Assembly (NCBI GenBank): GCA_037957365.1
Contig: JARHVA010000349.1
Location: forward strand, 2,833,501-2,897,500
Length of the DNA stretch: 64,000 bases
Reading direction: 5' to 3'
Origin: Torreya grandis
Lineage: Eukaryota > Streptophyta > Pinopsida > Cupressales > Taxaceae
Below are positions 47,802 to 58,756 of the stretch, one piece after another; positions within the stretch are counted from its first letter, which is position 1, and each line of letters begins with the position of its first letter. The notes beneath the pieces are model-generated. The model saw only the letters and a program-made list of their open reading frames with translations, ran no database searches and was not told where the DNA came from. Made by a program: the position numbers and the translations under genes.

Positions 47802-48349
47802 GATGGTCTCATTATTTGCAAGGAAAAAAAATATTTTTTAAAAATAAGTGAGATCCGTTTTTGAAATCTGATTTTATAATGTAAGGTGATTTTTCAAAAG
47901 TAGTAGGACCTAGTGTATGCAACTGGGGTTTGAAAGATGATTATTTGAATGATTTACAATGAAATTTTAAAATTGAAAGTGAATTTTTGAGTTATATATG
48001 CAAGTAAAAAATAAAAAATTTATTGGAAAATTAGTGATTTAACAAGACCTAGTAGATGCAACTAGGGTTTTGAAAAATGTGTTTGAAAATTATTATTAGA
48101 TTTTGAATTTTGAATGAATTTTTTGATTTAAATATGCTACTAAAAATTCAAAAAATGATTAAAAAATTATTTGAAAAATATTGGGACTTAGTATGGGCAA
48201 CTAGGGTTTACAAAAAAAATTATTTTAAAATTACTATGAAATTTTAAAATTTAATGTTAATTTTTTATTTTATTATGCAAGTAAAAAATCTAAAAAATTA
48301 GTAGGAAATTTACCCTAGAGTTTCTAGGGGTTTTATGTGTAAATGAAGT

Positions 48350-48364
48350 AAGTCAGGTTCACCA
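48350..48364 (-). other. Primer-binding site region, outer element
   Basis: On minus, TGGTGAACCTGACTT starts two bases inside the LTR edge at 48367. It begins TGG as every PBS must (tRNA CCA end). I cannot name the tRNA with confidence. Confidence 0.6.
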
Positions 48365-48366
48365 AA

Positions 48367-49543
48367 TGATTTAACAATTTTTAGATATTGTTGTATTATT
48401 CTTAATTTAGTTAAAGTGCCTAAGTAGTAAAATTAGTAAATAGATAGAAAATAATTAAGCTACTAATTTGTGTAAATTAATTGCAATTCAAACTTTTAAA
48501 AAAATAGTAATAAAGAGAAGAAAACAAAACTTAGCTAGAACTGATTGATCTGACTGAGACAGAGGTTGGAATTTACTGTGCAAAATTGAGACACTATCAC
48601 AAATTGAGATTTGAAATTAATTTTGTGATTGGATAGGAGTGTTATAACTAAACAATAGTGGCACCAATGCTATATTCCACCTATACTACTATTGTCTTGA
48701 GGATTTGAGCTTCCTAGGTTTTGTTCACTATGACCTTGTCTATGAAGTTTCATCATCTAGAAGTATGTATAGCTCCTTGTAGAGAATATTTTTTCTTTAA
48801 ATCCTATCTTTCATTGTAATTTGACCAATTTTGAGAAAGAGGGGGGGTTAGTATGTGTAGATTCACTGCACGTACTTCACACCCCATGTGTGGGCACACT
48901 ACGTACATACCAATACTCTGAAGAGGGATCAAGCCATATGTAGTTGTCCCCACTTAATGTGCTTTGTGAAATTATGTACATGAAGATACAAAATTATAAA
49001 TTAAATGTGCTTGAGGTGATTAGGGACTAGTGTAAGGACTTGAATGAGCTTGTAAGTTTGTTAGCTAGCTATATACATAGAATAGGGAAGATTGTTTGAG
49101 TAGTCTTGCTTGTATTCTTGCTTGCTTAGTGATATTTGACAAAACTTTCTAAATGATCTCTGAATGAGATTTTATAGGGATATATTGGTCATGGGTTGAA
49201 TGTACTCGTATAAGGTTGACAAGGATAAGGATGGGGAATCAAAATAAATTGATCATTGGGGCCAAAAATAGACTTGGATAATAGCACCAAACATGGATAA
49301 GAGTGGCATTGGTGCTATAGTCCAAGTGTGGTGCTACTGTCCAAAGCAAACAGAACTTGAGGGATTGATTTATCTTGGAAAGAACAGTCTGGGTGAGATA
49401 GGACCAAGTCTGAAAGGATACAGATAACTGAGAGTTAGTGAAAATAAGCTTAATAAGTTCATGAAAACAAACATGAAGGACCTAAGGGTTGAGTGTCATT
49501 AGCCATGCTAAAGTTACCAATTTTTGCATTTTATATGACTACA
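48367..49543 (-). repeat. 5' LTR of the outer element
   Basis: 1177 bp, TGATTTAAC to ATATGACTACA. It contains a perfect 10-bp inverted repeat: ATAGCACCAA (49281-49290) and TTGGTGCTAT (49309-49318), about 225 bases from the minus-strand LTR start. AGATG follows at 49544-49548. Confidence 0.92.
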
Positions 49544-49548
49544 AGATG

Positions 49549-50499
49549 ACACTCTACTAGTCACGAGAGTAATGAAGCAGGAGGCTCAGGTAAACATGTA
49601 AACTGTCTCCTTCATATATTAGATAAGACAAACTAATTAGGATGCTATGAAACTACATTAACTATGGTGGTTGTTTCATTTTTATGCTTAGGAGATTTCA
49701 CCTTATAACTTGGTTTAATTGTAAACTTGGTATTGGATGTAGATGTAGTTGATGTGTTTGCTACATACTTAAACTTATTCAATGAGATAAGTTTCATTTC
49801 ATGGTCTTAAACAATATGGAATAAGTCATCAAATGATTTAAATTTTAAAAAAATGATGGACTCATGTAAAGGAGAAAATAAACTTTATTTTAAGATGTAT
49901 TAAAGTTATTTATCTAGCATAGGATCGATCATTTTAGCCAACGTTGTCTTGTACCTTGAGACATATTCATTGATAGGTTCATTGGTTCCTTGTTTGATTT
50001 TTGAAATTTAGGAATAAGAAACCTTTTTGATAATGTTAATAGAGAAGTGTTATAAAAAATCATATGCAAGAGGTTTTAATTCTTTCATGGATTGGAGAGG
50101 TAAATCATAGAACCACATCAAAACATAGTCCTTGAGACTACTTGGAAATAATTTGGTCAAAAGCCAATCATTGGAGTTAAAATCAAGGCATGTCATATAA
50201 AAATATTGAATATGCTACCCAAGATCATGCTTTCCATCATAAAATGGGAAATTAACTATAATAAAACCAATTGGCAAAGGGTTAAAATGTATCTCAAGTG
50301 TAAGAAGGTTATGTAACACATCTTGGGAATCAATAGCATGAGGAGAACTCAAGGCCTTTTGCTCAATGTTTTTAACCTTGTAATCCAAGGTATTTATAAC
50401 TTGAAGGTCTCTTTGAACTATAAATCCATTGAGATGTAAATTATCAGGTTGAGTAGTCACCAATGAAGATGTACACATGATTTGAGTAGTATTAGACAT
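49549..50499 (-). pseudogene. Gag relic of the 'host' element, right-hand piece
   Basis: The frame 50499-50215 starts MSNTTQIMCTSS and ends NFPFYDGKHDLG. The capsid core follows: FYMTCLDFNSNDWLLTKLFP, SLKDYVLMWFYDLPLQSMKE and EYVSRYKTTLAKMIDPML (about 49900-50210). This is the classic YDG..DP.EH....F....D......L.....F..SL....W..L pattern of plant Ty3 Gag. The piece ends at the AGATG duplication. Its C-terminus and protease lie 31.5 kb away at 17.2-18.06 kb, on the other side of the outer element. Confidence 0.85.
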
Positions 50500-52650
50500 T
50501 AAAACTGGCAGTAGTCATCAATGAAGATGTAAACATGGTTTGAATAATATTAGGCATTGAAATTAGTATTTAAGGTGAAACAACTGGTAATTCTATGTGT
50601 TTCACTAAAATTTTACTTATTTTATTTAGAAAGAAAGATGTAAAACTTAAAATAAGGGTGAGGTTAGTAGAACCTAATGTGTTGTGTGTGCATAAATCAG
50701 ATAATTGCAGATACTCCTCTTTTTATAGGGAGGATGACCTATAGATAAGAAAACACTAAAAGAGAATGGTTGATTAGTGAGATAGTAGCATGGATTGCCT
50801 AGCATAAGTTAGATCCAAGAAGCACAAGATTCCTTGGAGGCTGTCAATCCACACTTTTAAAATACTTAAGTTTTGATAAACTGAAAATAGATGCTCGCAT
50901 GAAAAAATAGAAGGTATTAATATCAAATATAATAAAATGCTTTGGAAAAAAATGAGTGATATTTTGACTAAAATAACAATAAATGATTGAATACGAATGT
51001 TACATCACTCAATATTGATTCAAAAAATAAGACGAAGTTTTATGATAAAATAAAAATTCACACAGTGGAATTTAGGTACAAGCAGATGGGTCAAATCAGC
51101 TTGCTATTGTGAAAATAGACACACAATGACTATCAGTGGTTGGATATGACCATTGATGGTTAGGTGGCCATATATGATTATTAACTATCGATGGTTAAGG
51201 AAGTCTGTTAGTGGTTAGGTAAGACCATTGGTGGTTACTGTGAGATCTAGTTTGGGAAAAAAATTTGTTGAAGAGAGTCACAAAGAGGTTTTGGTTGTGA
51301 TGTTTGGTTTGAATGTTGGTCATGAGATAGGAAATGATACTCAAAGGTATCTGGTTAAGGGATTAGGTTTTAGGTGAGTGAGAATGGTTTGTCAGCTATT
51401 TTGGGTAGGAGGTGAAATATCTAGAGTTATAGAACTTCAACATAGAAAAGTGAGGTGAAAGAGAAATAAAGGGGAAAGACAAAAAATAAAATAGAGCCAA
51501 TTACTGAATCTTGATAAAACATAGATACTTAGATTTTAGATTCACTTGGGAGTTAGAACCTATTGCACCTACTTGATTTATCCTCTCGATGATGATTTCA
51601 ACTTTATCTTCATCTCTTAATATATAGGAAAAAGAGGTTCAAATCAAAGAGTTTAACAAACAATTTATCAAACAATCTAATCATACATTGATCATGTGAA
51701 TAATAGACTAACATTAGATAGATGGTAGTCAATGAGTGAGTTATATTCAAACTATAGTTGATTCCTTTGATTATGCAAGAGTTCAAGTAACTATTGATGG
51801 TCTTGGTCAACCTTCAGTGATTGAGGGTCGACCATTAACGATTAGGGAGATAGTCCAAATGGCTAAGATTAGTCATTTTCACTTAAGTTTGGTGGTTAAG
51901 AAGTTAGGAAATGGTCCAAGGTAATAAAATGGGGTCATGGGGTGATTTTGATGACTAAAAATGCATTGCATTGTTTTTGAATGTCTACATTTTACCCTTT
52001 TTCATTGTATAGTTTGTATCAACAATCTACAAAACATAAACAAAGAAATTGGTAAAAGGTTGGATTCCTCTAGTATGGGAGGAGGTGTTCCCCCTAAAAC
52101 TAGGAATTAATGAGGTGAAATAGAGTCAGGTTCAGGTTTGTTTAGTAGATATGTGGGTCATAAGGTGGGTTGGTTAGGCATTTAAATATGAACAAGTGTG
52201 AAGAATGCAACTAAGTGTGATATCATAGATCACGCATAGACTAGGCTGCCATAGTTGAGGTAGGTGTAAAAATAAGGTTAAACTAGAAGGACAAGTGACA
52301 TGTGTAAAAATAAGCTTATACTAGGACACTTTATTAATTCCTATTGGAGATATCACCATCCTACTAGAGGATATTCATTGAATTTTACAACTACCAATAT
52401 AGAGTGAGGTGATAGATCACATTGATAATGAGGAAAATGTATGGACTAGTTATTTGGTGTGGACTTTGTTCATGCTAAGTGGCACATGGGAGGTTTCCAT
52501 TATGCACCTATGTATTAGATGGATTAAGGAGGGATATGACTTGTCATAATGATGATGATATCCATTACTTACTTACTATGCACTCCTAAATTCTAGTAAT
52601 GGTAGATTTCTATTTTTATTACTAGGTGTTTTTGTTGACATGATGATCGA
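50500..52650. other. Undetermined stretch: 5' leader of the 'host' element and 3' end of the right-hand element
   Basis: By position it should hold the 5' leader/LTR of the 'host' element and the 3' LTR of the right-hand element. I could not match either to another copy in the window. Five spaced copies of an AT(T/C)GATGGTTAG-like motif lie at 51130-51245, with more at about 51790-51850. No coding sequence is recognised. Confidence 0.4.
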
Positions 52651-52829
52651 TCATACAATGTTTGCTTAAGCCCTAGTTTTAATAGTTTAGATATATCAAG
52701 AGATTTAGGGATATAGATTACATAGGTGTTATGGTATCAAAATTAGATTTTTTTTCACTATTGGGCATACAAACACATCAGGGTGCTTTGACTAGGTGGA
52801 TTACCATGGCACACATGGATTCAGATAAA

Positions 52830-53830
52830 CTTTAGAGTTGGTTTCATGAATTAGAGAGATGATTACACACTTATAGTACCAGGAGGAGAAACACAAGACT
52901 TGGAGTGGTATAAGGATAAGTTTGAGGCACTGGTAGATAGAGAGGTCATTTAGAGGTCATAAATAAGATTCTCAACATGGGTGAGCTATGATAGGTAGAC
53001 TTTGTCACTACAGAACTACAAGAGGATTTATGGGAGGTGAGACCATGAGGTGGAGCTCATCCCATTTGATAGTGTCAAGAGGTAGTTTGGGATTGTTTAA
53101 GGTGTTCCTGATGATTTCTTGATCTATAAGAGAGAGGATGTTGAGGTGCCACTGCATTCGCTAGAGCCTAAGGAGATAGAGATAGATTTTGAGGAGCTAC
53201 TAATGGCCACAACTATTGATGATGTAGGGATTATGTCAGATTACCTTGTATGGTTTCAAGCACATTATGCTGTGGTAGCATTTGGGGGAGATGGTGCATA
53301 ATAGGCTCCCAATTTAGACATGGTATAGGGGGGTGGATATTAGATGGATGTGGATGCCCCTGATAGATATACACTTATTTTAGAGAGAGGTCAAGTGAGG
53401 GAAACTCTAGTCACAATCCATGCATCTTTATCAGCAATGACCCTAGAGAGAGATACGACATAGGGTTAGGTGGCCACTCTTATGTAGGAGAGGGATTAGG
53501 CTAGAGTGCAACTAGCCTTGGTCACATAGGATAGAGATGCTTTGAGACAGGTAGGAGGGAAAGCATTGGCATCTACATGGCCATCGAGGATGATTCTTAT
53601 GGAGAGGTATGTGGCCATGGTTAGGGATCTAAGATATTATGAGGTATTTGTATTTAGATAACTTCTAGATGAGCCCCAATATGGTGAGTAAATAGCATTG
53701 GTTACTAGGGGAGTTATCAGTGTGACACTAGGTTAGTGGGCAACATCTATGGGTGCACAAATAGGGCTATGAGATAAACAAGCTCTAGAGAGAAGTAGTG
53801 CTCGTCCACCTTAGACTCTTGTGAGACACC
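52830..53830 (+). pseudogene. Plant-mobile-domain (PMD)-like ORF, antisense in the 3' part of the right-hand element
   Basis: One + frame, broken by stops, reads DDYTLIVPGGETQDLEWYKD, then FEALVDREVI, FSTWVSYDR and LSLQNYKRIYGR. It continues into HEVELIPFDSVKR, stop, FGIV, stop, GVPDD. The longest open part is 53119-53301. The pattern, an aromatic V-I-W/R-S box, then V-x-L-I-x-F-x-x-V-x-R-Q-F-G and Q-x-x-P, is that of plant mobile domain proteins. It is followed by a heptad-rich, Gln-rich segment to about 53560 (TLMQERD-like with stops at Gln codons). Stops at VKR-TAG-FGIV and FGIV-TAA-GVPDD fall where Gln is expected, fitting C-to-T decay. The antisense position after integrase recalls antisense ORFs described in Tat-lineage elements. 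Identification by motif memory only. Confidence 0.55.
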
Positions 53831-53849
53831 TATTTTGATGTATAATATG

Positions 53850-55590
53850 ATTTTGATACTGACCTATAAGCTGATTTAGTGATATGTACACATTGTTGTG
53901 AGAGACATGAATGTTTATGTTATATATATGATTTATTTTTATTATGAGCTCATGATGTGATCATGGTTAGGGATGTGGCTTATGGTTTATGTTTATTGGT
54001 TATTGATTTTATGATGTTTATGATAATATTATGATGTGGTGACTTGATTATGGTTTTATAGATGTTGTTTATGTTTATGGATGATTTAGTTTATGTTCAT
54101 GATGTTGCTTATGATGTTATTAGACATGATGATGATGTTATGATTAGCACTTATGTCATGAGTATATGCATGTTTTGTTAGAAATGTAGATGTATTAAAT
54201 TAATGAATCTATGCTTTATTATCTAGATAGACATGTGATGGATCACATATTTAGATGACTCATTTAAAAAAAAATGATGAAAGGTTTATAGATGTGAAAA
54301 ATTGTGATGATTAGTTGAGGTGATTGGTTAGAAGGGTGAAATGATGTTTGATGTATGAGATGATTGATTCATTAAAATGTTTTTAAGATTAAAAACATTT
54401 AAACAAACAAGGTAAAATCAAATCACCAAATAAAACACATGTTTATTATTTAAATGTTTGTTTTTAATGAATTGCATTTGATTAGATGAAGGTGAATTAA
54501 TCTTAAAACATATAGAGTAAGTTTGGACAATAAAACTAGATGTAAGAAAAGAATAGAAAGATAGAATAATCAAAAGACAAATGTATAGTGAATGTAGCAA
54601 TAAGTAGGGATGAGAAAACAAGAAGGATACATAATGCTCTTTCATAGGTGAGGACCAAAACAAAAGGATGCTAAGATTAGCTTGTGAACATAATCCCTTC
54701 ACATGCTGTGCATCAATGTTTGTCAATTGGTTAAAAAATCTCTTGATCACATAGTGTCAAGTAAGCTTAAAATCCCTTATTTTATAGAGGGTAGAAGGAG
54801 GAGATGGATGATAAAGAAACCTTATTATGAGTTTAGCTTGCCTCTGCTGTAGGTTGTCAAAAAACCAATATAAATAATTCTATGTCATAGATGGTTTAGA
54901 CTGATCAATGCGGGAAGTTTACTTATAAAAGCCAATTGCAGCTTACAAATAATGGGTCTTGTGATATTTTTATTATTTATTTTAGGGAAACTAATTGATG
55001 TGATATGCTTCCATGAAATTTATTGCTTTTGATAAATGTTTTTACCTAGCCATCGTTTAAGGGAGTGGTCTAAGATTTTTGAGACTTGTTTTAGACTTTG
55101 TGATAGCTGTCCTTCAAGGGAGTAGTCTACCTTACATTGAGCAATTTTGATTGGTTTTGGTAGATCTAATTTAAGGGAATAGGCTGATGATTCTAGATAT
55201 GACCCATAAGATATGTTACTTTTAATATTTGTGCTTTTGATGACATAGAATGGTTTATATAGACTAAAAGGCCTACCTTTATGAAGGCAAAACTTAAGCA
55301 TAAAAAAGTTAAAATAGTGGGTGAGAGGATTATTTGAGGGACAACGACCATGAGATTCCATCCTATTAAGGATAAAAAGTATCCATGATAATCATGCCAT
55401 GGGGAGAGCCTTGGTATGCATGTTTAGGATTAAGGCTACAATTGTGATGGAAAATCACATGATTCTATGCTTTAATCAATAGTCCTCAAAATGAGGTGGT
55501 GAAGGTGAAAATATCATAGAATAAGGGATGAGCTTAAGTTAGACATAAAGTGAGTTTGTTCTTATTTAATAAAAGAAAGAATGTAAATGT
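53850..55590. other. Region between PMD-like ORF and integrase, no gene recognised
   Basis: It holds GATGTTTATGATG-type simple repeats at about 53930-54160 and otherwise AT-rich sequence. The 110- and 113-residue minus frames (54418-54750, 55020-55361) have no recognisable features. AAGGGA.TGG/AGTCTA segments repeat at about 55060-55190. Confidence 0.4.
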
Positions 55591-55599
55591 GAAGCATTG

Positions 55600-56700
55600 A
55601 GAGGGTTAGGTTCTAGATTCTCCTCAGGAGAGGATAACTGGTAAGCTCATGATTCATACTTGTGTGTAATGATTTAAGGTCCAAGCCAATTAAAAGTGAA
55701 CTTTTCCCACTTGATTTTATCCATATTGGCTACATGCTGCTTCTCCTTTAGGAAAAGGTCTTTGATATTTAATTCTCATTCTCTTAGGTGTTTGTTATAA
55801 GCACACTTGATTTATTCTTTATAGACATGAAGATGGTTAAACATGACCAAATGACGCTCATAAATTAGCTCAAGTTGGGATAAATATTCTTAATGATAAT
55901 CAACTTTAGAAATGATGTCCAGTAGGGATATATGAAGAGAAGGAATTTGGACTTTGAGAGGCAAGATGGGCTCTACTCCAAGAACAAGAGAGAAATGGGT
56001 AGCGCTTGTAGGGGTTTGAATGCTATTAAAGTATGCCCACAAGGTAAAAGGATGTGTAAATTCCAATCTTGACTGGATGCACTAACCATTTTAGTTAGCA
56101 TATTGTTAAGTTTTTTATTAGAAGCTTCAACCTGTCTATTAGCTTATGGATGATAAGGAGAGGAGAAACTCAACTTAATGCCAAACATGTCAAAAAGACC
56201 TTGGACTTTTCAATTTTTAAAAGATTTTCCATTATTGATGATTATCTTATGAGGAACACCAAAATGACAAATAATGTGATAGTTAATGTAATTGATAATA
56301 TTTTTGGCTTTGGTTAAAATGAGAGGAATAACACCAACACATTTGGTGAAATATTCTATCATAGTGATGATATAATGATGTTGATGTGAATAATGGGGGT
56401 TAATTTCACCAATAAGATCTAGTTCCCATTGTGAGAAGGGGAATAAATCCTTGGATACTTGGAGGCTACGACTAGGTGCATGATGTAAATTGGTATATTG
56501 TTGATATTTAACACACTTTTTCACATAATCACAATAGTATTGGTTTAAGGTGGGCCAATGGTAGCCAAGGTGAAGTATACATTTAGTGATGTCTAGGCCA
56601 CTAAAAGTTTTTCCCACAAATCTTATCATGCATTTCTCTGATAGCATGAAAAATTTCTTGACTACATAGGTAGTGGAAAAGGAGACCATCAAAGCCATGA
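55600..56700 (-). pseudogene. Integrase relic, right-hand element
   Basis: 56698-56210 (162 aa) holds the zinc domain remnants HLGYHWPTLNQYY and YVKKCVKYQQYTNLHH. The core has WELDLIGEINP (first Asp kept) and HKIIINNGKSFKN (DNG to NNG, second Asp lost). It lacks the preceding part of the HHCC His pair in this frame. After breaks, about 56030-55620 gives ATHFSLVLGVEPILPLKV, PSLHISL and FNWLGPKII. This is the same C-terminal architecture as the nested element, with no chromodomain. Confidence 0.88.
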
Positions 56701-56999
56701 TTGTAAAGAAGTTCCCCTAGTATGGTGTAATGAGAGTTACTCTAAATAAATTCTCATTGACCACTCCTAAAAATATTGGAGGGAATGATGCCTAGGTTGA
56801 GATAGTCAAAAATCTGCTTATACCAAAGGTTAGGCTAGGTATCCTCCACACTAAAGATGGAAGGAGGGTTTGATTTAGTAAAATAAGGCTTGTTAGGATT
56901 ATGGATAATGATAAATATCTTAGATTTAAAAAGTGTGGATGGGATCTGGGAAGCAAGGGAAGCCATTATGTCAAAAAATTTATTCATAAACCATGGAAT

Positions 57000-57300
57000 G
57001 GTTTGGATAAGGTAATGTTCAAATGATGCTAAGAGTACATAGATTAGTTGTTTGTACTATTGTAAAAAATCATTATTTGAGAGTCACCAAAAATGTTGAT
57101 CATCTTGACTCCCAAGGCTGAAGTAGTTTAAAGACCTATCACTTAGGCTTCATACTCAACTATGTTATTGGTACAATCAAAATCAATATTGAAAGATAAA
57201 GGAAGGTGTTCACCATCGAGGCGAATGAAAATGATACCAACACCCCCACCATGTTGGCACTTTTATCCATCAAAGAACATGGTCATTTTATAGGTGAAAT
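57000..57300 (-). pseudogene. Second RNase H relic, right-hand element
   Basis: The minus strand reads MTMFFDG, stop, KCQHGGGVGIIF, then DFDCTNNIVEYEA and MINIFGDSQIMI. The D-G, E-Y-E-A and G-D-S motifs of an RNase H domain appear in order, between RT-RNase H and integrase. Confidence 0.8.
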
Positions 57301-57399
57301 TTTCTTGAGAAAGAGTCACTATGGACTCATTGGTAAAATCAAGAAGATAAGGTTAGTTATCCATTAAAGGTGCTTCAGCCAATTAGTCAATAATGAATT

Positions 57400-57830
57400 T
57401 CCCTTTTATTAACTTTTACTGGAGGAACTCAAGGTCAAACTTAGATAAAATCATGAGCCATTTAGCCATACACTAATTTTTGTATGGCTTGGAGTGAATA
57501 TACTTGAGTGGGTTAGTGTTGGTTATGATATAGGTCTTGTGGTTGAGAAGATAGTGGTAGAGTTTAGAAGCTATGAAGACCAAGAAGAGGCAATTTTTTT
57601 TGGTATGGGTGTACTGAGTCTCATATTCAACAAGCATTAAATTTATATAGTATATGGCTTGTTCTTTATGCTACTTATATTGATGTGCCAACATTGCCCC
57701 TAAGGAGTGGTCGATGGTAGAAATATAAAGGTAGAAAGGTTGATACTCTTTAGGAGGAATGAGTATGGGTGGAGAAAGAAGATACTCTGTAAATGAATCA
57801 AAGGCCTTTTGATAGTATTTATTCTACTTA
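57400..57830 (-). pseudogene. RT-attached RNase H relic, right-hand element
   Basis: The minus strand reads NCLFLVFIASKLYHYLLNHK, then YIITNTNPLKYI and, after a stop, AKWLMILSKFDLEFL. This is the conserved FA..KL.HYLL..K..LIS...PLKYL...RLAKW..LL.EFD block. Confidence 0.82.
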
Positions 57831-57839
57831 AAAGATACA

Positions 57840-58640
57840 TCTTTTTTAGAAGGTGATAAAAAGGTTGACATCCATCAGATAACTGAAAGATGAAGTGATG
57901 AATGGATTAAAGCTTCCCCTGTAAACTATGGAGTTGCTTGAGGTGGGTTAGAGGAGGCATGTTGAGGATTACTTTGATTTTGGTAGGATAAACTTTGATT
58001 CTTTTAAGAGAGATTATAAAACTAAGGAGCTTTCCTAATAAGACCCCAAGAATGCATTTCTTGGGGTTAAGGCGAACATGGTAATGGATGACACATTTGA
58101 AAATAACCTTGAGAACTACTAAATAATCTTTACAACATTTTGATTTTCCAAGAAGGTCATCTATGCAATGCTCCATGATTTTGTAAATAAGGTCATGGAA
58201 GATATAGATTATGACATGTTAGTAGGTTATGCCAACATTTTTTAGACCAAAAAGCATGACTTTATAGTATAAGGTTCCCCATGGGGTGATAAAAATAATT
58301 TTATGTTGGTCTTCAAGTGCAATCAAGATTTAATTATAGCCCGAGAAACCATCCATAAGAGATAACATCTCATGGCCGGTTGTAGATCAACAAGCTAGTC
58401 AATGCTTGACAAAGGGAAGTCATCTTAAAGGGAAGTGATCTTTTGGAAAAAAAAGGTTAAGATCATGGAAATCCATGCAAATGCAAATTCCCCTTATTGA
58501 TTTGGTGATAGGGATGATATTTGAGACCCATTGGGGATAGTTAATGGGTTGGATGAAATTCAAAGACATGAGGCATTGAAGCTCTTCTTTGAAAAGAAGG
58601 TCTATACGAGGGTGCATCTGATAAAGCTTATAATTGACAA
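57840..58640 (-). pseudogene. Reverse transcriptase relic, right-hand element
   Basis: 58617-58420 begins MHPRIDLLFKEELQCL and contains NFIQPINYPQWVSNIIPITK and CICMDFHDLNLFFPKDHFPL. Beyond stops come LMDGFSGYN, EDQHKIIFITPWGTLYYKVM and LFGLKNVGITY. 58176-57907 has MEHCIDDLLGKSK, the YVDD box as CIDD with both Asp kept, and RLNPKKCILGV. It closes with LKQLHSLQGKL. Ty3-type RT; stops make it non-functional. Confidence 0.9.
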
Positions 58641-58756
58641 GCTTGGCATCATGGGTATTAATGATATTATGGTAGTGATGGAAGGGTTGATTCTTGGCAT
58701 GTCACTGTAAGACCAAACAAATGCTATGATACAGTCTTATAGGAAGGAGGGAAAAC

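Larger units (their letters stand above)
18064..49543 (-). mobile_element. 'Outer' Ty3/gypsy element carrying two nested insertions
   Basis: Bounded by LTRs 18064-19231 and 48367-49543 and by a perfect AGATG duplication (18059-18063 and 49544-49548). It lies on the minus strand: the polypurine tract (AAAGGGGGGCAA) adjoins the left LTR and the primer-site region adjoins the right LTR. Without the Copia array (19233-26844) and the Tat-like element (28195-44220) it would be about 7.8 kb. The interior encodes a protease with an intact DSG and a zinc-knuckle relic, but no RT, RNase H or integrase, so it looks non-autonomous. It is inserted into the gag of an older related element. LTR divergence is the greatest of the nested set, fitting its early insertion. 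Confidence 0.92.

Noticed and set aside
43046..49543. Treating the two long LTR pairs as one tandem family
   Set aside because: The 28.2/43.0-kb pair and the 18.1/48.4-kb pair differ in end sequences (TGTAGACACC versus TGTAGTCATA), content and target-site duplications. They are two nested elements.
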